A DNA stretch of 64,000 nt from Heterocephalus glaber (taxonomy: Eukaryota > Chordata > Mammalia > Rodentia > Bathyergidae): the NCBI RefSeq assembly GCF_000247695.1, contig NW_004624855.1, forward strand, positions 2,768,163 to 2,832,162, read 5' to 3'. Below, in pieces: positions 12,901 through 24,900 of the stretch. The first letter of the stretch is position 1; each line of letters begins with the position of its first letter. Under the pieces are notes generated by a model that saw nothing but the letters and a program-made list of their open reading frames with translations, had not been told where the DNA came from and ran no database searches. The translations under genes and the position numbers were made by a program.

Positions 12901-15900
12901 CTGTGAGTGTCAAATAATCTGGTCTTAGCCCCATTCAATTTCACATGCACTGCTTTATTGTTTGGCCACCAGTCTCTTGACCACTGCAGGAGAGGACGGT
13001 GTGGCTCCTGGCTCTCATCTCTGCCACCGGGACGCAGCAGTCAGGCTGAGGACAACTCCAGGGACAGGAGATCACAGCACTTACCCATGCCAGGAGCACA
13101 GTTTTCATTCTCCCCACAGATGCTCATGTAGACGAGCCCATTCTCGCTGTAAGCTGCTGTGAAGCCAGCTCTGCCACTTAGCGAACTCAAGTCAAACAAG
13201 TGTCCTGCAAGGTGGAAGGGGCGGAGTGGCCTGTCACCAGTGAGTTCACCCCAGTGTCAGGACTTCAGTTCCTTGCTGCCCCTCAGGTCCCCTGCTCCCT
13301 GACAGCAAGTACATATCATGTGACACCAGTCTCCAAATTTAAAACAGATGAAAGATGTCCCATTTTTTTCCTCCCAAAGACCAAGGGTCACTGTGTCCAC
13401 TCCTCCTGGGCTTCTTCCACAGCAGCCACTGGGATTCTCATGGACCTGGGGACATCTCCCTAACTGCCCATGGAGCCACCTGTGCCTTTCTGGTCACAGA
13501 GTGATACCTCCTGGTTTCCTACCAGGCTGGCAGAGAAAGACAGCCAGCTTTGCACAGCATGAAGTTGGTGTGGCCAGGATGACAGAGACACACTTTCAGA
13601 GAATGGTGGCCTCTCTTCTGCTGAAGGGAACTAGGAGTGAACACAAAGGGCCAGTCCAGACAAAAGGCCAAATGTCCCCATATGCCACAGAACGCTCCTG
13701 TGCAGGTGCCTAGCTGCCACACTTCACCTTGAGACCTTACTGCTGTTGGGCTGATGGCAGTCAAACTGCTCAACTGTGCCAGGGTCAGTGACAGCCCCAC
13801 CCCTCACCTGTGCTGGGGTTGGTGACCTGGCAGTCGTCATGCACGCCTCTCTGTACAGGACAGGCAGCAGCTGTGGGCCAGGAGAAGGTGTACTCGCAGT
13901 CCTCCACAGCACTAATGAAGAGTGGCCTGGAGTTCTGTGCAACATAACAGTTCCCACATGGCACATGCTGCTGTGGGCCCATCCCCCCACCACATGCCAG
14001 GAAAGCACCTCTGCACACCCCATGCACCCGGAAGCCCCACTCACTCGGCATCACTGTGGGATGAAGGTAGGTCTTTGAACCCTGTGCCCTCCCACCAGGT
14101 GGGTCTGACATACCCAGGCCCAGGGACCAGTGGAGGGAACCAAGAAGATAAAGAACAGCCCTGGGGTCAACAGGCAAGGGAGGCTCCAAGGACCTGGGTG
14201 GCCCAAATAAGTCTACAACTGGTGCAATTGTGAACATATGAACTGACATCTATTACAGTCAAAACATAAAGATCCATAAAGAAAACCAGTTGTTAACCCT
14301 ATAAACCCTTCCCCAGGTGATGGCCATGGCTCACAGCTTGTCCAAGATGTTTCCTGCCCACCAGAGAACTGGATGGCTCATTCAGCAGCATCCTCCTTCC
14401 CAGCACCAGGGTGCAAAGAGTCTATGGTGCCCACTTTACCTCTCAGGTGTCCCTGAACCAGGACCGCCCTGCTCAGGCAGAGAGATGATCTGCAGGCTGG
14501 AATGTGGAGCGTGCAGCAGCCGGGAGCCTGGTTAGGCTCTGCTCCCTTCCAGCTTTGCTCAGACAGTAGTTGGCTCCTCCCACCACTGCCCCTGCCACAC
14601 CTAGGGGAGCTGTTTCCACATTTCCTGCTGCCCCATACAGCTAAAGCCACCCCCTCACCCTGCAGCACATAAGACCCCCTCAACATCACCAACAGGTAGC
14701 CACCAATGCAGCCAGCATCTGCTGTACACACCAGACAGCAAGGGACAGAATCGTACTCAGGACAGCCAGTCCCATCTACAGTGCTACCATATGCAGTGAT
14801 ATCTGGCCCTTCTTACTTCTCTACACGCCTTATAACCATCAGCACCACAAGCCTCCCCTGGGGTACAATGGGCCCAAGTCATGACCCAGGTTTGCAGGTG
14901 GAAGTGGAAAAGCCACCGGCTGCCTCCAGACAGACAGAACATGCTATCAAGCACCAGCTTCTCTAGGCCTTTTTGGGGATCCAAGTCCAACTAAAGAATC
15001 AACTAATTTCAAGCCTGGAATTGTCAGGCCAATCACTCAGAGAGCCAGAAAGGATGCATGTTCCCTGGGTACCAGGTCCCCAGCTCTCCTGCTCCAGTGG
15101 TGCCACTCTATGCTCTGATTTGTTTCTATAAGGATCAAGGGTGCTGGTCACTCTGGCCCACAGATCTGCACTCTCCAGAAGCCCTGTCACTCACCACTTG
15201 GCTCTCACTGCAGCTGAACCGGATGGTGGTAGACTTTCTCCGAACCTTGTCAGGACACAAGTCTCCGTCCACATATGTCAGGACAGTCACTCCATCAATC
15301 CGATGAGGACCGTCCCCTACCCTGCCCAGGTTCATGGGTTTGGAGCCGTCCAACAGACACACAGCCGACTCTGGAGGGCATACCTCTGGAAAGTGACAAC
15401 GTAAAAGGAGAAGGTACTTCAGTGACTGCAGCCTAGACACAGCACCTGCAAGCAATGGCTGGCTGCTACTTTTTGGCCTAATAGTCACTCCAAAATATCC
15501 ACTATTTCTTTCACAATCGGTGATGACATTGTATTAGTTTCTCACTCACTGAAAAGTTGTTTTCCCACACATGGGCTGGAGCAGGTGTGAGGTGTGTGGG
15601 AGTAGGGGCCCCAAGACACAAGAGGAGACATGTCTGAACCCCATGTGTAATGATGCCAAAATTCCTACAGTAAGCTAATGAATGGGACCCTTACCAGACT
15701 AAGTTCATGCTCGTTACTTAAGAAATTACCAATAAAAAGAAATTATCAAGAACTCTACCCACTTTCTAGTCCCCCAAACATCTGTGCCATCTGTCCCCGG
15801 TGAAGAACCAACCTCACACCACAGAGTGGAACCACAGAGTCACAGCTTCTCAGCCAGAACAACATAGCAAGGGGAAGTGGGTCACAGCCTTGAACCAAGA

Positions 15901-18900
15901 TGAGGATGAAAACCACTTTCTAAAGTCAGTGCAGCCCTGCACTGAGCCACCTGCAACCTGGGAACGTCGAGTCACACTCCAGGAAAACAGGCCAAGATTC
16001 ACCCTTGGGACTGCAAGAGGCCATGGGTGGTATGAAGCTCCCTGGGACAGCTCTGGGTCCAACACATCCACCTGGCTCTATGCATCCACAGAGTGAACTG
16101 GTCCCTCATCCATAGGGTGAACTGGTTCCTGCATTATAGTAGGACCCCCACAGCAACCACAGTGGGCACACAACAGGATCCTCGTGTCACCCTCCTGCCT
16201 CCCGCCCTCCTCACAATGACTTGCCATCCCATTTCTACCTACTGCACCTTCTCATATTCAAAAAGGTACCACATTCCCAGCAGAGCCTTCGGCTCTGGCT
16301 GAGCTTGGGCCACAGCAGGGATCAGCCACTAAGCATTAAGACTCTAAAGTCCTCCTGCAGCTTCCTGGCCAAACCACACTCACCAGAAGGGCCCTGGACC
16401 CCACTCCAATGCCCTCCCAACAGCTCCCCCCAGGCCTGGCCCCATGAAGAGCCTCTTACCACTGCCGGCCTGCGGGGCCAGAGACTTGCACACATTGATG
16501 AGGTAGTGCTCCGTGGCCCCTGTCCTGGTCACAGCCTCCCAGTTGTCGCTGTAGCGTGACAGGGGCGAGAGGTCGAAGGAGTTGCCAGCCCCATCCCTGC
16601 AGGGAGGAAAAGGCCAGGTCAGGTTCGCTGCATTCCAGGCCTGCAGTCAGCTCCTGGGCCACACAGGCTCCAGGGTTTGTCTGTCCCTGGCATCCTGAGA
16701 GTCAAACTGCCCCCAGGTCAGACCCTCACGCCAGCCTCTCTCCTCCTCCAGGCAGCACGGGCAGTTGCACAGCCTGGAGTGCCTGGATTCCAAGACTCCC
16801 TCTGACAGGCAACACCTGATAACATCACCCAAACACCAACTCTGAAGAGTGCTGCCCTCCGCAGGCTGACGGAGTCTACAGCTCAGCTGCACAGGTCACC
16901 TGCTGTCTAACCTGAGGCTACTAACCCTCAGGGACAACAAACTGGGCTTGTGCTGACCTTCTGCCCAGGATGAAAGTCACTGCACCCAGCCATGGAGAGT
17001 CACCGAGAACCAGCCACAAGCCAGGGACAGCACTGAAGTGGGCAAGCCACACTCAGCCACCAGAGCGCCAGTCAGGCACAAAGGCAGGGGAGCCACTACA
17101 GCCAGCACTTCCCCAAGGGGCTGTGGCACTCAGAACAGAAAGGGTCTGCACATCCTAAAGGCATATGCTAAGCTGAGGACACTATACTAAACAAAACACG
17201 TGAAAATTGCTGAGCTCAGGATATTTACAAAAGTTATTTGTAGAAAAAAAAGACCAGGAACAAGACATATATTTTTAATTACACCGTATATTAGATAGCA
17301 ATGAGAACTGAAGAGGGAAAAAAAGGGAGGGAAGAGGAATGTGATATTTGAGGTGTGGGTGAAATTTTAGAGCAGCCAGGGAAAGCTTTATTGAGACAGT
17401 TACCTCCAAATGAACCCTCAAAGAAAGAGCTGGGCATGGTGGTATATGCCTGTTAATCTCAGCACTCAGGAGGCTGAGGCTGGGCAGTTCAAGGCACTAG
17501 TTCAATGTAGCCTAGGCTACATGGTGAGTTCAACACCAGCCTGAACTACATTTATAGTGAGATCCTGGTCTCAAAAAAACCAAACAAACACACAAAGAGG
17601 AAAGGAAAGAAACAGCCTGACATGTTTGAAGAAAAGCAAGGAGCCGGTGTGGCCAAGTGAAGGTGAGAGAGTGCCATGGCAGGGAAGAGGTTGGAGAACA
17701 TACAACCAAAGGTCACCCGGAGCCGTTAGTTAAGAGCTTCAGCTTATAAGGTCAAAGGAGGGGGCAGTCGTGGTACTTAAGTATCAGCACAACAGACCTG
17801 GGCTGCTGATACCTTAACAGGACCTATGAGACTGCTGAATTCGCTAGATGTGAGACAAGGACCAAGGTGGGAGAGGGGCTGCTAAGGCGTTGCCACAGAG
17901 CTACCGGCACAAGCTGGGCAGAGCCAACAGAAAGTGATGTCTGCAGGTAAGAGAATAGGAAAAAGAGTAATGGGCAGGGTCTAAGCCACCCAAAAAGAAA
18001 GAAAAGTGGTACCAACAGTCATGGGGCAAGGGCATAGGAGACGAGTATCATGAATTAGTTGGGCAGCCACATCTATGGATTCTGGATCTGCCAAACTGCA
18101 TCAAACACAGGAAAAGAAATTATAATACAACTGTACTGCACATGGTGAGACAGTTTTCTTGTCATTTTGTAAGTATTATAGTATAACAACTATTTACACA
18201 ACATTTGCCTTACCCTAGGTACTAAAAGTAGAGATAATTTAATGTATATGGAAGGATGTACATAGGTTATGTGCAAAAACTACACCATTTTATCTACAGG
18301 ACTTGAGCACATGCAGATACCGAGGGGGTGGGCTGGACTGGGGGTGAACCAGGCTCCCAAGGATACCAACAATGGCTGTGCATTTTCCATCTTTACAACA
18401 GAGCCAGCAGATACTGCTGGAGGCTGGCAAACATGGGCATATGTGCCATTTAATTAGGAAATGTTCCAAAAAGAACTATAAGATATGTAAAAAATAGAAC
18501 AAGGCTGAGATGAGAGGATTATCAAAAAAGATACTTACAATAAACAACTTTAAAGTATCAACCCAGGAATTAAAACAAGGACAGTACCAAAAACAAAAAT
18601 GAGAAGACATTTAAGTAAGGCACAAACTCAGACTTCCACCCCACAAAAGACAAATTCTGGAGGAAACAAGGTGGAAAAGTCTGATAATCAACCACCTGGA
18701 CACCCAGAACTGATACGACAGGAAGTAACAAAACAGATGAATGAGGGTCTAGAAAAATTCAAAACAAATAATTTCCCAGATAACTACAGAGATGGTGGGC
18801 AGAGTGAAAGACATGATTAGAGGCTCTAGAACAGAAACAGATTAAAAAAAATAGATGAGCTCAGAAACATGTTGGAAGCCATGAATACCCAGCATAAAAA

Positions 18901-21900
18901 AGAAATGGAATCCATGAAACAGATTCAAACAGACATTCTGCAGATTAAAAACTCCACTGAAAGCATGCAGAGCAGACTAAGGGAATCTGAAGACAGAATA
19001 TCAGATATAGAAGACAGGATTGCAATTAAGGACCATGAAAACAGAGATCTCTTCAAAATAGTAAGGGACCATGAGAAATCAAGCCAGCAGCTGCTAGATG
19101 ATGCAAAGAAGAATAACATAAGACTGATAGGAGTCCATGAAAAAAGCAGGAGAAAGTACAACTGATGCAAAAAAAATTGTTCACAGAAGTAATAGTAGAA
19201 AACTTCCCAGACAGAGGTAGAGAATTGGACATACAGATAAGTGAGGCATATAGAACTCCAAAAAGCCATGTTCAAAAAAAAATCTACAAATCGACATATA
19301 GTAGTCAAGATCCCAGAAACCAAACAGAAAAACAAAATCCTACAAGCAGTTAGAGAAAAGAAACAAATCACCTACAAAGGAAAGCCCATAAGAATCACGG
19401 CAGACTTCTCAACACAAACCCTCAAGTCAAGGAGAGCCTGGAGTGAAGTATTTCAAGCCCTAAAAGAAAATAACTTCTAACCTAGACTATTGTATCCTGC
19501 AAAATTATCTTTCAAAATTGATGGGGAAATTAGATACTTCCACAACAAAGAACACCTGAGAAATTTCATGAACACCAAACCAGCACTCCAAACAATTCTA
19601 AGCAATATTCTAGAAAAAGACAATGAGGGTCACAACTCCATGAGCCCCAACAGAGCGAAGCCACCAGGCAAGGCAAGAAACTAAAGGGAAAGGAGGAAAA
19701 ATAAAAAATAAAAGAGCCAACAATAGTAAGACATCATGACAAGGATGACTCAATATCTATCAATCATGTTAATATTAATGGCCGCAATTCACCAATCAAA
19801 AGAAATAGACTGACAAAATGGATTAAGAAACAAAATCCAACAATATGCTGTATACAAGAAACACACCTAACTCAAAAAGAAATTCACAGACTGAAAGTAA
19901 AAGGATGGAAACAGTTCTCCACACAACAGGAACCCAGAGAAAACCAAGGGTAGCAATCTTACTTGCAGACAAGGTAGATTTCAAACCAAAACTAATTAAG
20001 AGAGACAAAGATGGTCACTACATCCTTGTGAAGGGAACAATCCAAGAGGAAGAGGTGACAATCCTAAATATATATGCACCAAATACGAATGCCCCCAACT
20101 ATACAAAACAAATATTAATGGACATGAAAAATCAAATAAGCACTAATACAACTGTAGTGGGGGACCTCAACACCCCTCTATCATAAATAGACAGATCATC
20201 TAGACAAAAAATTAACAACAAAATTCTACACCTAAACCAAGCTATTCAACAAATGGACTTAATAGATGTTTACAGTGTTCCACCCCACAAAATCAGAATA
20301 CACATTCTTTTCAGCTGCACACGGGTCATTCTCCAAAATAGACCACATGCTAGCTCATAGGACATGTCTAAGTCAATGTAAAAGAATTGAAGTTATCCCC
20401 TGTATATTATCAGACCATAGTGCAATAAAATTGGAGGTCAATAACATAAGAAACCCCAAAACTCCCACAAACACATGGAAATCGAATACCACCCTCCTGA
20501 ACAACCAATGGGTCACAGAGGAAATTAAAGAAGAAATTAGACAGTTTCTACAAGTAAATGACAATGCCACTACAACATACAAGAATATATGGGACACAAT
20601 GAAAGCAGTTCTACGTGGGAAATTCATAGCAGTGGATGCCCATATTAGGAAAACAGAGAGAACTCAAATAAATAACCTAATGTAGAACCTCAAGCTCCTA
20701 GAAAAAGAAAAGCATAATAAACCCAAAGCTCGTACAAGAGGAAATTATAAAGATCAGGGCAGAAATCAATGCAATGGAGACTAAGAGAACGATACAAAAA
20801 ATTAATGAATCAAAGAGTTGGTTTTTCGAAAGAATAAATAAAATCAATAAACCTTTAGCCAACCTTATCAAAAAAAGGAAAGAAAAGGCTCAAATCCATG
20901 CAATTCAGAACAAAAAAGGTGAAGTCACAACAGACTCAGCAGAAATCCAGAGGATCATCAATACCTACTTCGAGAACCTGTACTCTAATAAAATGGAAAA
21001 CACAGAAGAAATGGACAGATTCCTAGACACATACAAATTGCCAAAGAAAAGGTGACATTACTAAAACCATGATTTAAACTTACTAAACAGGGCCAGGGAT
21101 TTAGCTCAGTGGTGCTGCTGCCTGTCTCGCAAGCGCAAGGTCCCAAGTTCAATTCCCGGTACCAAAAAAAAAAATAAAGTTACTAAACCAAATTACTAAA
21201 CATATGCTTTATACGTTACTAAAATTATTCTACCTTCATTAAAAAAAAAAAGAGATGAACCACCAAGGAAAGCTGAAGGGAAACAGCAGAATTTTTCCCA
21301 GAAGAATATGTGACAACTCTGCAGTTGTTTACAGGGTGGCCCATCCCACAAGACTGTCAAGACTGTCAGTGCATCCACTGCAAATGCAGAGCCACCACCT
21401 ACAACCCCAGATATCTACTTAGCAAAGTTCCCAGAGCAATGCTATGAAAATTCACACACCACAGAGAACTCCACCTTATCTCAGGACCCACCAGGTCACC
21501 AGATCTCAGGAGTGTGTTGGGGTCACAAGAACAAAGAGCTCAGAGAGCACAGGAAGCCACTGAGAAGCCTACAGGATGGCTTTGCCTCTGTCACCCTTCA
21601 CCCACAGTGGTGTGTCCCATTGGTCTCCATAGGACTTGGGGGTGAGGCCATATCATCCTCATTGCTGTGTCTCCAACAAAAGCTGAGTCTGAGGAAGGGC
21701 CAGGGACCTGGCCAAATGGACTCCACCTACACCCAGGAACCTCAAGGGATCCAATGCTCTGCTCCTACTCCAATCATCTCACCACACAAGACACAAAATA
21801 ATCAGAATCTCCAAGGTGTGATGGATCTGGGAGTTAACCTACCCTGACTCCTTGTGTTAGTATCAAGAAGCTGAGGCCTGGAAAAATTAATTCATCAAAT

Positions 21901-24900
21901 GCCCCATTACCCAGACCACTACTTATTAAAGCAAAATCATCCCCAGTCAGTCTGACCTTCCCACAGGGTGAGCACACACATCAACTTACTTGAAAGAACA
22001 CTCAGTCACGTTGAACGGTGGGCAGGCATGCTGTGTCCGCCACTCAAACAAGTAGGAGCAGTCTGAAGTTTCTCTCAGGAACACTGGCTAGAAAGGTAAA
22101 GGTAGACACGCATAAAAATGGGAAAGCAGAGCTTCAGCTGTGATGAAAACAGTAAGAACAGCTGTGTTCATTAAAAACTACACAAACAAGCCAGGTGTGG
22201 TGGTGCACACCTTTGATCCCAGCACTCTGGGTGGCTGAGGCAGGAGGATCACAAGTTATCCAGCTTGGGCAACTCTGAAAAACTCTGTACTCAAAATTTA
22301 AAAAAAGAAAAATTTACAGGGCTGAGGATATAGCTCAGTATGAAGGTCTTGGGTTCAAGCCCCAGTACCCGAAAAAGAGAAAATAAAAAACAATTACATA
22401 AATGGACTGAGGCCTCAACACATCTTCTACATATCATGTGTTTTAAATGGAATTTTCAGGGAGGTCTAAGTAGACCCACGAGCAGACTCATTCTGTCAAG
22501 ATGACAGCCATATGACAGAGGCAGGTGGTGCCCACCTACCTTCTGCGTGCTCCGGTCGCAGTAGAAGAAGATGGTTGTGGACCGCTGGTACACCTGATGG
22601 CAAGTATCCCCGCCAGTGTAGTTCATTTTTAACAATCCATTTTCATAAGTCAGCTTCTGAGTAAGAAGGCCTGTTAAAGAAGCAACATATCAAATGAAAT
22701 TTGGCTCACAAGGGTCAAGGAGGCTGGGCCTATCCTGACATGTGACACCCTTCATCCTGAAGGCACCTGGCACAGGACCTTGGGTTCATCATCCCATCAC
22801 TCTGTAGGAGTAAGGCCAGGCCTCCTCCTGCCCACAGCCACAGCTGGCAGGGGAACTGCAGACATGGTGACATGCCCTCTCTCCTCAGCCTGCTCAGCAA
22901 GAGCCATCACTTCTTCTCTGGCTCCCATGGACTGCCACACATGCACTTACTTCACTGCATTTTTTAGGATTCTTAAATTGATTTTAATCTGGCCTTGGCT
23001 CTCAGGCAACATGAATGACCAATGGTCTGCCCTGTCAGTATCACAGCCAAACCCTCCACTGAACAATTCATGTACTCTTTGCCTCGGCCCTAGAAAGTAC
23101 CATCCCTCCAAATACCCATTACAACCTAGTTCAGTGTGTTCAAATGCTGTCATAAAGAAAAAAATATGGTATTACAGACAGAAGCACCCTCTAATGACAT
23201 TTGTCAGTACATATTCTGGTTAAGAAAATTACATCCTATCAGAAACATCATTCACATGCTACTCCATTTCTCCTACTTCAGAATGACATCATTAACATAA
23301 CATCTTAACACTTTAACTCCATTCATTCTTTTGCAGCCAAACCAGAAGGAAAATCAATGGTACCTGCCACCTTCTCAAATTTTGGTGGTCCAAGCTTTTT
23401 CTGACATGAGGAGACAATCTTGGACTGGTCTTGGGTGAGGCAGACATCTGAGGATAGTTGCCCACAGACCCGGAAGTAATAGGTGTACTCGTTGACACTC
23501 ACGATGGTGTCGCTGAGGGCCAGAGGCCTCAGATCATACAAGGTTCCGTGCCTGGGGTCTTTCACTTGGCAATTGTCTCCTTCAAAAGCACACAAGAAGC
23601 CAAGAGTAACTGTTACCATGCATGTATTTGTACTTCCAAGCAAAGAGCTACACAATTTCTGGATTTTTTTGAGACAGGGTCTCACTACGTAGTTCAGGTT
23701 GGACTTGAACTCACAGGCTGATCTTGAACTTATGGCAATCCTCCTGCCTCAGTCTCTCAAGTGCTGGGATTACAGGTGTGCACCACCACACCTGATAAGC
23801 TGCACAATTTTTAATCAGGTAAATACTGTCCTAAAATAGGCATTAAGAGCCATCTCTATGTTATCTTGTTTTGTTTATATACAACACAAATTGCCTAGTA
23901 AACAACTTTTGAGAGAAGCCTAGATTATAGGATAAAGACCCACTTCATCAAACCCAACCCAACCCAATCCACGGTAGTGTTTCCAAGTGTGAGAAATCCA
24001 GAATCCACCAATTCAAGTATGTAAGAAAAAGATAACAGGTAAAATTAGCAAATGTGCTGCAGTAAAAAAGAAAAACCTCAAGGATAAGAAATTACCCCTC
24101 CCTAATGAGTGTTTCCTGACCCTACATGTGGCCATTATAACAAGGCTTTCTACCCCAAAATAAGAACATCATTCCTCTTTGGTAATAGTCACTGGGGAAG
24201 ATCGGGCCAGGGCTCACCTTCTGCTCTGACCACAGGACAGGCCTCCACTGTTCTCCACACAAACACGTACTCACAGTCATCCAGAAGCTGAAATGTTGGG
24301 GATCCCTGCAATATAAACAAAAGTTTGCTTCATTTTCCTTTTCTTTTTTTTTTTTAATTAAATGAACAACAGCCACAACTATTATCAAATCTTTAACCTC
24401 TATGAGCCAAATGTACAGCATTTATTAAACATTTAAGACTTGTGGGAAAGAGTACATGCAGGGCATCAAACTCTGTCAATGGCCCAGATCCACGAAAACA
24501 TAAGCGAGGTTTTAAGTAACACAGGAGATGCTGAGACCAAAGGGAAACAGGTCAACTACCGACAGATCAGCACGTGGCCGATCTGAACACGCACCGACGT
24601 CTGTGCACACTCAAACGTGATCCTGGTGGAGAAGCGCTGGTTTCCACACTTGTCGCCGTTGACATACACAATGCTCAGGGACCCGTTGGCCGCAGCCTGA
24701 GGACTGATCTGCACCACTCCCAGGTTCCAGCTGTTGTCCTCGGACACCAAGCAAGAGCCCACTGCGCTGCCTGGCAGAACACGAGGATGGTTTGGGGTGA
24801 GGGATGGAAGGGAAGGGAGGCTGACCTTGAGCCAAACAATGCTCTAACAAGTATTGTTAGAGCATGAACTGAGGTCTCGACAGAGCTCACCGTGGCACCC

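Larger units (their letters stand above)
18480..21055 (+). mobile_element. LINE-1, broken, truncated at its 3' side
   Basis: Plus-strand L1 opposite to IGF2R. An ORF1 remnant spans about 18599-19684: a coiled-coil part (19 kb) and an RNA-binding part including [16 protein letters not shown] and [16 protein letters not shown]. It is split by frame changes and by a stop near 19480. An ORF2 remnant spans about 19745-21055: an endonuclease region with [13 protein letters not shown], KIDHMLAHR and [10 protein letters not shown] motifs. Similarity stops just before the reverse transcriptase, after [15 protein letters not shown]. No RT domain, 3' UTR or tail follows. Not active. Confidence 0.9.

Noticed and set aside
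13776..14233. Open frames on both strands of about 100 codons
   Set aside because: GC-rich intron 31 plus the antisense of exon 32; no protein motif seen.
21090..21176. tRNA-like sequence with A and B boxes (also at 30243, 32704, 49396 and other ID sites)
   Set aside because: These are ID SINEs with poly(A) tails and target duplications, not tRNA genes; no convincing cloverleaf or terminator.
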